Source: Reyranella sp.
GTDB lineage: Bacteria > Pseudomonadota > Alphaproteobacteria > Reyranellales > Reyranellaceae
Assembly (NCBI GenBank): GCA_016780605.1
Contig: JADHLS010000364.1
Span: forward strand, 1 to 6,006
Direction of reading: 5' to 3'
DNA: 6,006 nt
Shown here in pieces: positions 1 to 5,251 of the stretch. The notes below the pieces were generated by a model that had not been told where the DNA came from, ran no database searches, and worked only from the letters and a program-made list of their open reading frames with translations. Positions within the stretch are counted from its first letter, which is position 1. The number at the start of each line of letters is the position of its first letter. A program made the position numbers and the translations under genes.

Positions 1-98
1 TCGCTGTGGCGCAGCTCGCTCAAGGCAAGTGCGCCCTCGAGCAGGTCGAGGCGCTGGCCGTCACCAGCGCAGAGATCACGCAATCGATCGACGCTCAA
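1..98 (-). CDS. N-terminal fragment of a third gene in the rsmI-yraN operon, possibly SirB1/transglutaminase-like
   Basis: The reading frame stays open from a TTG codon at 98-96 to the window edge, giving 32 residues that begin MSVDRLRDLCAGDGQRLDLL. The start is supported by a GGAG at 109-106, 7 bases upstream and overlapping the yraN stop, and by the 4-base spacer after yraN. The competing GTG inside that GGAGTG reaches a stop after two codons. The fragment is mostly helical and ends in a Leu/Ala-rich stretch (LLEGALALSEL). That resembles the N-terminus of SirB1-family transglutaminase-like proteins, which often carry a motif of the type 'aALaLAaLdrP'. This product call rests on a short weak pattern; glutathione synthetase is another common neighbour of yraN in this group but does not fit these residues. 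The existence of the gene is much surer than its name. Confidence 0.5.
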   Translation of the reverse strand, partial: MSVDRLRDLCAGDGQRLDLLEGALALSELRHS

Positions 99-102
99 CG
101 TT

Positions 103-483
103 TCACTCCGGCGGCTGCCACACATCGGGCAAGTGCCGCGGCCACAAGTGGCGTAAGAATGGGCCGCCCACCAGCACCGCATCGAAGCGCACCGAATGGG
201 CGGCATAGTGCGGATGGCGCGCCAGGAACAGGCTGGCGGCGCTCGCCACCCGGCCGAACTGGCGGCTGCCCAGCGCGTCGGCCGCCCGCACGAAATCGGA
301 GCGCGCCTTCACCTCGACGAAGGCGAGCACGCCGCCACGCCGCACCACGATGTCGATCTCGCCAAGCTTGGTCTTGTAGCGCCGCGCCAGCACCGAGTAG
401 CCGGCGAGCCGCAAACGCCACACGGCACGCCATTCGGCCATGTGGCCGAGTCGATGGGCAGCCTGACGCGCCTGAATAGTCAT
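103..483 (-). CDS. yraN: YraN/UPF0102 family nuclease-fold protein
   Basis: This 126-residue protein belongs to UPF0102 (YraN), small proteins with a restriction-endonuclease-like fold whose cellular role is not settled. The expected motifs are in order: AE at residues 16-17, GYSVLARR at 28-35, GEID at 41-44 and FVEVKAR at 55-61. Together E17, D44, E57 and K59 reproduce a PD-(D/E)xK-type active-site pattern. The later RFDAVLV segment corresponds to the conserved RFDvv strand. I chose the ATG at 483: it follows the rsmI stop by 10 bases, is preceded by AGGGGCAGG on the minus strand, and gives the usual family length. A longer version starting at 534 would overlap rsmI and add 17 atypical residues. 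The gene lies between rsmI and the TTG-started gene in one operon. In E. coli yraN instead follows lpoA. Confidence 0.93.
   Translation of the reverse strand: MTIQARQAAHRLGHMAEWRAVWRLRLAGYSVLARRYKTKLGEIDIVVRRGGVLAFVEVKARSDFVRAADALGSRQFGRVASAASLFLARHPHYAAHSVRFDAVLVGGPFLRHLWPRHLPDVWQPPE
106..109 (-). promoter_or_regulatory. Ribosome binding site for the TTG-started gene
   Basis: The minus strand reads GGAG here, 7 bases before the TTG at 98. It overlaps the end of the yraN coding sequence. It is the main reason for choosing TTG as the start of the partial downstream gene and suggests that the gene is translated from the same mRNA as yraN. Confidence 0.55.
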
Positions 484-493
484 GACCTGCCCC

Positions 494-1390
494 TCACGAC
501 TGGGCCTCGCGACGAAGCTCCAACGCCCGCGCATAGACGTCGCGGCGCTTCAAGCCATAGCGCGCTGCGACTTCCGCCGCAGCATCCTTCACCGAGGCGC
601 CGGCCAGTGCGGTGCGGAGCGCCTCGTCGAGCACACCCGCCTGCGGTGCCGCTTCCTCACCTGGTGCGCCGATCACGATCGCGATCTCGCCCTTGATGTC
701 GGGATGCCGGGCATAGTGATCGGCAAGCTCGGCGAGCGAACCGCGCCGAACCTCCTCGAACAGCTTGGTGAGCTCGCGCGCCACGGCGGCGGGGCGCGCG
801 CCCAAGAGCTCGGCGAGGTCGGCCAGCGATGCGGCGAGCCGATGCGGCGCCTCGAAGAACACAAGCGTCGCGGGCACGCCAGCTGCAGCGCCGATGGCGC
901 GGCGGCGTTCGCCTTCGCGGGCCGGCAGGAAGCCGCCGAAGAAGAAACGGTCGGTCGGCAGCCCCGACAGCGCCAGCGCCATGGGCACCGCCGAAGGGCC
1001 GGGCGCGGATGTCACGGCGAGGCCTCGCGCCAAAGCCGCACGCACCAGGCGATAGCCCGGATCGGAGATCAGGGGCATGCCGGCATCGGAGACCAGCGCC
1101 ACCCGCTTTCCCGCTTCCAGCGCGCGCACGATCCGGGGCTCGTTGGCCTCCTGGGTGGCGTCGCTGTAGGCCACGGTGGGAGCGCTGATGCCATAGTGGC
1201 CGGCAAGCTTGGCGAACACGCGGGTGTCCTCGCAGGCGATCAGGTCGGCCGCATGCAGGACGTCCAATGCACGCAGCGTGATGTCCCTCATATTGCCGAT
1301 CGGCGTGGCAACAATATGCAGGCCCGGCGCCAGCGGCGGTTTACGCGGCGCCTGCCCATCGCTAGCTTGTGACCGTTCGTCCACGTCCAT
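494..1390 (-). CDS. rsmI: 16S rRNA (cytidine(1402)-2'-O)-methyltransferase RsmI
   Basis: RsmI is a cytosolic SAM-dependent tetrapyrrole-methylase-fold enzyme that 2'-O-methylates C1402 in the decoding centre of 16S rRNA. The 298-residue product has the family's typical length and signatures: VATPIGN at residues 27-33, ACEDTR at 52-57, LVSDAGMPLISDPGY at 99-113, then APGPSAVPMALALSGLPTDRF and FFEAPHRL. The C-terminal third ends in the usual helical tail (YGLKRRDVYARAL). The usual SDAGTP motif reads SDAGMP here (M105), a conservative-looking variant and not a sign of decay. I chose the ATG at 1390, which leaves a short 22-residue polar leader before the first beta strand; its Shine-Dalgarno is poor. 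Upstream extension to 1486 would run into the divergent lipoprotein gene and has no family support. It is the first gene of the minus-strand operon with yraN. Confidence 0.95.
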   Translation of the reverse strand: MDVDERSQASDGQAPRKPPLAPGLHIVATPIGNMRDITLRALDVLHAADLIACEDTRVFAKLAGHYGISAPTVAYSDATQEANEPRIVRALEAGKRVALVSDAGMPLISDPGYRLVRAALARGLAVTSAPGPSAVPMALALSGLPTDRFFFGGFLPAREGERRRAIGAAAGVPATLVFFEAPHRLAASLADLAELLGARPAAVARELTKLFEEVRRGSLAELADHYARHPDIKGEIAIVIGAPGEEAAPQAGVLDEALRTALAGASVKDAAAEVAARYGLKRRDVYARALELRREAQS

Positions 1391-1419
1391 ATGCAGCCGT
1401 TCGCCGGAGTTCCGCGTCG
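1391..1419. promoter_or_regulatory. 29-bp divergent spacer between rsmI and the lipoprotein gene
   Basis: Two genes start outward from this 29-bp gap. A GGAG at 1406-1409, 10 bases before the ATG at 1420, is a plausible ribosome binding site for the lipoprotein. No convincing -35/-10 pair fits inside the gap. The promoters must therefore lie within the 5' coding ends of the opposite genes, or overlap each other. This is inference from spacing. Confidence 0.4.
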
Positions 1420-2601
1420 ATGCGCCAACTTCTCTCGCGCCAGTCTCTCTTCGCGCTTGCCCCCGCGGCCCTCTTCCTGGCGGCATGCGGCGAGCAGCCC
1501 AAGACTAGCACGCCACCGACCCCGATCACGACCAAGTCTGACACGGGCTCGCCGGTCACGGCCTCGGGCAAGACGCGCATCGCCCTGCTGCTGCCGCTCA
1601 GCGGCCGGGCGGCCCCGATCGGCCAATCCCTGCAGCAGGCGGCGGAAATGGCCCTGTTCGACACCGGTGCCAAGGAGCTGGCGCTCGCCGCCTACGACAG
1701 CGGCGAAAGCGCGGATACCGCCGTCGAGGCCTACCGCAAGGCGCGCGCCGACGGCGCCGCGCTGGTACTGGGTCCGCTGTTCGGCACATCGGCGACGGCA
1801 CTGGCGCCGCTGGTGGCGCAGGGCGGTGCCAACGTCGTGTCCTTCTCCAATGACGAGCAGGCGGCGCAACGCGGCGTCTGGATCATGGGCATCGCCGCGC
1901 CGCCGCAGGTGCGCCGCGTCGTCGACTATGCAACCGACCAGGGCATCAGGCGGTTCGCTGCCTTCGCGCCGCAGACGCCTTACGGCCAGCAGATGGTCCA
2001 GACCATGGAGAGCCAGGTCACCCTGCGCGGCGGCAAGGTGGCGTCGGTCGAGCTGTTCGACCCCAACAGCGCTGACCTCAACACGCCGGCGCGTCGGCTC
2101 GCCGAGGCGACGCGCGGCGAGGACAAGCTCGCGATCCTGGTGCCGGTGGCGCCGCCGCGGCTGACCTCGGCGCTGACGGCGCTGGCCGTGGCCGGCATCG
2201 ACAACAAGTCGGTGCAGCTGATCGGCACCGGCGTGTGGGACATTCCCAACATCGGCCAGGAGACCCAGCTGCGCGGCGCCTGGTATGCCGCACCCGATCC
2301 CGCCAAGCGCGCCGACTTCGAGCGGCGGTTCCTGGCGACCTATGGCCGGCCGCCGCATCGGCTGGCGACGCTTGCCTATGACGGCGTGGCGCTCGCTGGG
2401 CATCTGGCGCGGCTGAAGCCGGGCGGCGACTTCTCGGCCGAGGCCATCACCAACCCCAACGGCTGGTCGGGCGTCGACGGCATCTTCCGCTTCCTGCCCA
2501 ACGGCCGCTCGGAGCGCGCGCTCGCGGTGATCGCGGTACAAGGCGGACAAGGCACCGTGGTCAGCCCCGCTCCCACCGTCTTCACGAGCCCGACCAACTG
2601 A
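1420..2601 (+). CDS. Penicillin-binding protein activator, LpoA-like lipoprotein (YraM/LppC family)
   Basis: The product is a 393-residue lipoprotein with a type I periplasmic-binding-protein fold, the family that includes the C-terminal domain of E. coli LpoA, the outer-membrane activator of PBP1A in peptidoglycan synthesis. Residues 1-22 are a lipoprotein signal peptide (basic MRQLLSR, hydrophobic core, lipobox LAAC) with lipidated Cys23. The residue after it is Gly, not Asp, consistent with outer-membrane sorting. A Thr/Pro-rich linker (about 24-50) leads to the domain: IALLLPLSG at 54-62, LVLGPLFG at 115-122, and a C-terminal GVDGIFRFLPNG at 351-362, typical of alphaproteobacterial members. 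It lacks the N-terminal TPR half of enterobacterial LpoA. The ATG at 1420 places the signal peptide correctly; the upstream extension to 1369 would bury it. The stop overlaps the start of the HAD gene. Confidence 0.88.
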   Translation: MRQLLSRQSLFALAPAALFLAACGEQPKTSTPPTPITTKSDTGSPVTASGKTRIALLLPLSGRAAPIGQSLQQAAEMALFDTGAKELALAAYDSGESADTAVEAYRKARADGAALVLGPLFGTSATALAPLVAQGGANVVSFSNDEQAAQRGVWIMGIAAPPQVRRVVDYATDQGIRRFAAFAPQTPYGQQMVQTMESQVTLRGGKVASVELFDPNSADLNTPARRLAEATRGEDKLAILVPVAPPRLTSALTALAVAGIDNKSVQLIGTGVWDIPNIGQETQLRGAWYAAPDPAKRADFERRFLATYGRPPHRLATLAYDGVALAGHLARLKPGGDFSAEAITNPNGWSGVDGIFRFLPNGRSERALAVIAVQGGQGTVVSPAPTVFTSPTN

Positions 2602-3326
2602 TGGCCCTGCCGCGCGCCATCCTGTTCGATCTCGACGACACGCTGATCCGGGCCTACGCCCAGCCCGAGGAAGCGTGGCGGCGCCTGCTCGGCACCTTCG
2701 CCGCGCCGCTCGAAGCCCACGATGCCCCCGCGATCGAGAAGGTGCGTGTGGCGGTGATGGACGAGGCGCGCACGCTCTGGACCGATCAGGCCACTGCCGC
2801 CAAGTGGCGGCTCGACATCCCCGGTGCGCGGCGGCTCACGACGCGGCGCGCGCTGTCGCGGCTGGGCTACGACGATGAGGCGCTGGCCGATCGCATCGCC
2901 GATGCCTTCACCGAGATGCGACGCCTGGAATACCGGCTTTATCCCGACGCCCATGCGACGGTCGACGCGTTGCGCCAGGCCGGCGTCCGGTTGGCGCTGG
3001 TGACCAACGGTTCGTCGGAAATCCAGCGCGCCAAGATCGCGCGGTTCGATCTCGAGCACCGCTTCCACCACATCCAGATCGAGGGCGAGTTCGGCCAGGG
3101 CAAGCCCGAGCTCGCGGTCTATCGCCACGCCCTGGAGAAGCTCGGCTGCGAGGCCTGCGACGCCTGGATGGTGGGCGACAACTACGAATGGGAAGTCGTG
3201 GCGCCGCAGAAGCTCGGCATGTGCGGCATCTGGTACGACCCGCTCGACATGGGCGTGCCGGAGACCGCGACCGCGAAGCCGACGCACGTGATCAAGCGGC
3301 TGGGCGAGCTTATTGAGTCATCCTGA
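2601..3326 (+). CDS. HAD-superfamily hydrolase (subfamily IA-like phosphatase)
   Basis: This 241-residue cytosolic protein has the four haloacid-dehalogenase motifs of a phosphatase: DLDDT with nucleophile D10 and general acid D12, VTNGS with T135, QGKPE with K168, and VGDN with D193. A helical C1 cap domain fills residues about 16-115, as in YjjG- and phosphoglycolate-phosphatase-like enzymes. The substrate cannot be read from sequence. Motif IV runs GDNYEWEVVAPQKLGM, so the second acidic residue is Glu198 and the common 'GA' is replaced by AP. The start ATG overlaps the preceding TGA by one base (TGATG), implying translational coupling to the lipoprotein. The last codons (GAG TCA TCC TGA) run into the left arm of the inverted repeat, so the true C-terminus may have been reset by that element; the catalytic core ends well before it. 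Confidence 0.9.
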   Translation: MALPRAILFDLDDTLIRAYAQPEEAWRRLLGTFAAPLEAHDAPAIEKVRVAVMDEARTLWTDQATAAKWRLDIPGARRLTTRRALSRLGYDDEALADRIADAFTEMRRLEYRLYPDAHATVDALRQAGVRLALVTNGSSEIQRAKIARFDLEHRFHHIQIEGEFGQGKPELAVYRHALEKLGCEACDAWMVGDNYEWEVVAPQKLGMCGIWYDPLDMGVPETATAKPTHVIKRLGELIESS

Positions 3327-3391
3327 GCGCAGCGAAGGATCTCATGCCGATTGCAAGCGGCGGTGAGGTCCTTCGCTGCGCTCAGGACGAC
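3317..3391. repeat. 75-bp inverted-repeat element between convergent genes
   Basis: The arms 3317-3344 and 3364-3391 are reverse complements at 26 of 28 positions. They share an unbroken 19-bp pairing (3321-3339 with 3369-3387) around the core CCTGAGCGCAGCGAAGGA. The two exceptions are A3320/C3388 and T3340/G3368; the latter is a G-U wobble in a plus-strand RNA. Inside, 3346-3349 (GCCG) can pair with 3358-3361 (CGGC), leaving an 8-base loop. The core resembles a palindromic intergenic repeat ('cctgagcg..gcgaaggat') that I recall as dispersed in many bacterial genomes. It fills nearly the whole gap between the HAD gene and the ferredoxin gene, and its RNA hairpin could end or protect transcripts from both sides. 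No T-tract follows on either strand, so it is not a canonical intrinsic terminator. Confidence 0.9.
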
Positions 3392-3393
3392 AG

Positions 3394-3762
3394 TTAACGC
3401 TCCACCCTGTCCTTGGGCAGCTTGTCGGTGGTCTGCAGCATCAGGCGCTCGACGCGGCCGCCCTGGACCAGGTGCTTTTCCAGGACCTCGTCGACGTCCT
3501 CCTTGGTGGGACAGACGTACCAGACGCCCTCGGGATAGATCACCATCGTCGGCCCAAGCTCGCAGCGGTCGAGACAGCCCGAGTTGTTGATGCGCACGTT
3601 CTTCAGCCCGAGCTCCCTCGCCCGCGCCTTCATGTGGTCGCGCAGCGCCTCGCCGTTCCTCTCCGCGCAGCAGCCGCGCGGATGGCCGGCCGGGCGCCGG
3701 TTGGTGCAGCAGAAGACGTGCGCCTCGTAGTAGGGCTTGGGATCACCTGGCTTCTCTCGCAT
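3394..3762 (-). CDS. Thioredoxin-like [2Fe-2S] ferredoxin domain protein
   Basis: The 122-residue product matches the thioredoxin-fold [2Fe-2S] ferredoxin family, small soluble electron carriers related to Aquifex ferredoxin 4. Signatures are HVFCCTNRRPAGHPRGCC at residues 15-32, NNSGCLDRCELGP at 59-71 and VIYPEGVWY at 74-82. By alignment from memory with the Aquifex protein, the cluster ligands should be Cys19, Cys32, Cys63 and Cys67; Cys18, Cys31 and Cys84 are extra. The segment KEDVDEVLEKHLVQGGRVERL is the usual C-terminal helix plus tail. The ATG at 3762 follows the upstream stop by 4 bases and has an AAGGA a few bases before it, overlapping the end of the previous gene. The stop codon lies 2 bases from the inverted repeat. 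The electron-transfer partner is unknown; the same-operon small protein is a candidate only by position. Confidence 0.9.
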   Translation of the reverse strand: MREKPGDPKPYYEAHVFCCTNRRPAGHPRGCCAERNGEALRDHMKARARELGLKNVRINNSGCLDRCELGPTMVIYPEGVWYVCPTKEDVDEVLEKHLVQGGRVERLMLQTTDKLPKDRVER

Positions 3763-3766
3763 TCGC

Positions 3767-4030
3767 TCAATCCTTCTTGCCGCCGCTGGTGGCGATATTA
3801 GCGAGCTGAGACCAGAAAGCCTGTTGCATCTGTTGCATCTGTTCCATGCCCTGCATGGAGGCCGGCAGCCAGGTCTTGAAGATCACTTCCGGATTCATGG
3901 CCCCGAGGCTCGAGCGCAGGCGCTCCTCGATCTCGGCCATGATGCGGTCCTGCATCGGCTTGATGTCGGGCAGGCCGAAGAAGGCGCGCGCCTCCTCGGG
4001 CGTGCAGGTCACTTCGACGTTCACCTTCAT
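3767..4030 (-). CDS. Small DUF6489-like protein, 87 residues
   Basis: This is a soluble, mostly helical protein of unknown function. The start MKVNVEVTCTPEEARAFFGL and the following PDIKPMQ are a pattern I recall from the alphaproteobacterial DUF6489 family. Residues 1-8 look like a beta strand and the rest like amphipathic helices; there is no signal peptide or membrane segment. The C-terminal half has a Met/Gln-rich stretch (MQGMEQMQQMQQAFW, residues 59-73), partly encoded by three 9-bp near-repeats. The ATG at 4030 has GGAGAG (minus strand 4041-4036) 5 bases upstream, a strong start signal. It is the first gene of a two-gene unit with the ferredoxin, with a 4-base spacer. The helical Met/Gln-rich end recalls phasin-like proteins, but I would not assign a function from it. 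Confidence 0.82.
   Translation of the reverse strand: MKVNVEVTCTPEEARAFFGLPDIKPMQDRIMAEIEERLRSSLGAMNPEVIFKTWLPASMQGMEQMQQMQQAFWSQLANIATSGGKKD
3821..3847 (-). repeat. Three 9-bp tandem near-repeats inside the DUF6489-like gene
   Basis: On the plus strand CTGTTGCAT occurs at 3821-3829 and again at 3830-3838, followed by CTGTTCCAT at 3839-3847, one base different. On the coding strand they specify MEQ-MQQ-MQQ. The reading frame is kept whatever the copy number because the unit is 9 bp. Confidence 0.8.
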
Positions 4031-4093
4031 GCTTTCTCTCCGTTTGAGCCACCTTAGGCGATATCGGGCCGGCCGGCCATGCTATGACCGGCC
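4031..4093. promoter_or_regulatory. 63-bp divergent region between the DUF6489-like gene and the ammonia-lyase-like gene
   Basis: This gap must serve both outward units. It holds the GGAGAG of the minus-strand gene (4036-4041) and a GGCCGGCCGGCC run ending at 4078. CCGGCCATG occurs twice, at 4073-4081 and 4088-4096, the second copy containing the ammonia-lyase ATG. No convincing sigma-70 -35/-10 pair is visible on either strand, and no Shine-Dalgarno precedes the ATG at 4094. Confidence 0.4.
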
Positions 4094-5251
4094 ATGGTTC
4101 CTTCATGGCTGGCCCACAATCCTCGCGCCTCCGGGGCCCTGAAATTCGGCCGCGACCAGCAATATGTGGTCGATCCCAACGGTATTGCCGAGCTCTGCGA
4201 AGAATTGAAGCAGTGCCCCAAACACGCAACCACGCCGCTTCATTCCCTGCCGGCGCTGGCCGCGCGGCTCGGCATCGGTGAGCTGCGCGTCAAGGACGAA
4301 AGCCAGCGCTTCGGCTTCGGTGCCTTCAAGGCGCTGGGCGGCGTGATCGCTGTCTACGACGCCCTGGCGAGCGCTGTCGGCGACGCCCACCGTGCCAACG
4401 CCAGCTTCGCCGAGATCATGAGCGGCGCTCACAAGGAGATCACCGGCCGCTTCGTCTTCTCGACCGCGAGCTCGGGCAATCACGGCCGCTCGGTCGCCGC
4501 CGGCGCCAGGCTGTTCGGCAACCGCTGCATCATCTTTCTCCCGAAGTTCACCTCGACCGAGAAGGAAGCAGCGATCCGCGCGCGCGGCGCCGAGGTCATC
4601 CGCGTCGACGGCGACTACGACACCGCTGTCGCCGAGTGCAAGCGCCGGTCCGAAGAGAACGGCTGGACCATCATCTCCGACACCTCGTGGGAAGGCTATG
4701 ACCAGGCGCCGCGCAGCGTCATGCGCGGCTATTGCGTGCTGGCGCACGAGATCGTGACGCAATGGCGAGAGGCGCCAACCCACGTCTTCGTCCAGGCGGG
4801 CGTGGGCGGGCTGGCCGCCGCCGTGATCGGCTATCTTTGGGCGGTACTGCCGACGCGGCCGGCCTTCGTGGTCGTCGAGCCGGAGAGCGCCGATTGCTGG
4901 TTCCAGAGCAACCTTGCCGGCAAGCCCACGCTCGCCAGCGGCAATGCCGACACGGTGATGGGCGGGCTTGCCTGCCGCGAGATCTCGCCCATCACCTGGC
5001 CGGTGGTCGGCGAGGCGACCGACTGGTTCATGACCATCACCGAGGACGAGGTCATGCCGGCGCGCCGTCTCCTTGCCCATCCCTTGGACGGGGACCCGGC
5101 CATTGCGTCCGGACCGTCAGGTTGCGCGGGCTTCGCGGGCCTGACGCGGGTCTGTACCGACGAAGCGGCCTTCAAGGCCCTGAAACTCGATCGCCACGCG
5201 CGCGTTCTTGTCATCAACAGCGAGGGCAACCTCGGAGAGCAGCCGGCATGA
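4094..5251 (+). CDS. dpaL: Diaminopropionate ammonia-lyase family PLP-dependent enzyme
   Basis: The 385-residue product is a fold-type II PLP enzyme. The best family match is diaminopropionate ammonia-lyase, which splits 2,3-diaminopropionate into pyruvate and ammonia in the cytosol. [18 protein letters not shown] (residues 66-83) carries the Schiff-base Lys79; SSGNHGR at 126-132 and [10 protein letters not shown] at 234-243 are phosphate and cofactor contacts; [12 protein letters not shown] at 195-206 and [12 protein letters not shown] at 339-350 are typical of the family. Cys268 and Cys294 have the 26-residue spacing I recall for the E. coli Cys265-Cys291 disulfide. The usual TDGNHG reads SSGNHG, so the Asp reported as catalytic (E. 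coli Asp120) is Ser127; the substrate could differ. ATG 4094 is the first in-frame start after a TGA at 4085, without a clear Shine-Dalgarno. Its stop overlaps the downstream gene. Confidence 0.85.
   Translation: MVPSWLAHNPRASGALKFGRDQQYVVDPNGIAELCEELKQCPKHATTPLHSLPALAARLGIGELRVKDESQRFGFGAFKALGGVIAVYDALASAVGDAHRANASFAEIMSGAHKEITGRFVFSTASSGNHGRSVAAGARLFGNRCIIFLPKFTSTEKEAAIRARGAEVIRVDGDYDTAVAECKRRSEENGWTIISDTSWEGYDQAPRSVMRGYCVLAHEIVTQWREAPTHVFVQAGVGGLAAAVIGYLWAVLPTRPAFVVVEPESADCWFQSNLAGKPTLASGNADTVMGGLACREISPITWPVVGEATDWFMTITEDEVMPARRLLAHPLDGDPAIASGPSGCAGFAGLTRVCTDEAAFKALKLDRHARVLVINSEGNLGEQPA
5234..5237 (+). promoter_or_regulatory. Ribosome binding site for the YyaL-like gene
   Basis: GGAG, extending to GGAGAG, lies about 10 bases before the ATG at 5248, inside the end of the ammonia-lyase-like coding sequence. 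With the ATGA overlap it supports both the chosen start and coupled translation of the pair. Confidence 0.5.

Noticed and set aside
482..1372. 296-codon open frame on the plus strand opposite rsmI
   Set aside because: The translation is rich in Arg, His and Gln with no recognisable domain, and the opposite strand carries an unambiguous rsmI.
1288..2550. 420-codon open frame on the minus strand opposite the lipoprotein gene
   Set aside because: It is a GC-rich antisense shadow: Arg/His/Gly-rich low-complexity translation, no family motif, and it fully overlaps a well-supported lipoprotein gene.
2376..3287. 303-codon minus-strand open frame opposite the HAD gene
   Set aside because: It overlaps two well-supported genes, has no recognisable motifs and follows the codon-position pattern of an antisense shadow.
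3317..3391. Possible CRISPR repeat, small RNA gene or canonical terminator
   Set aside because: There is only one inverted pair and no spaced direct repeats. No T-tract follows the stem on either strand. No promoter is visible to suggest an independent RNA.
4064..4078. GGCCGGCC-rich palindrome as an operator
   Set aside because: Short G/C palindromes are expected by chance at this base composition, and no matching second site or nearby regulator gene is seen.
4103..5080. 325-codon minus-strand open frame opposite the ammonia-lyase-like gene
   Set aside because: It is a shadow of a gene with clear PLP-enzyme motifs; its own translation shows no domain.
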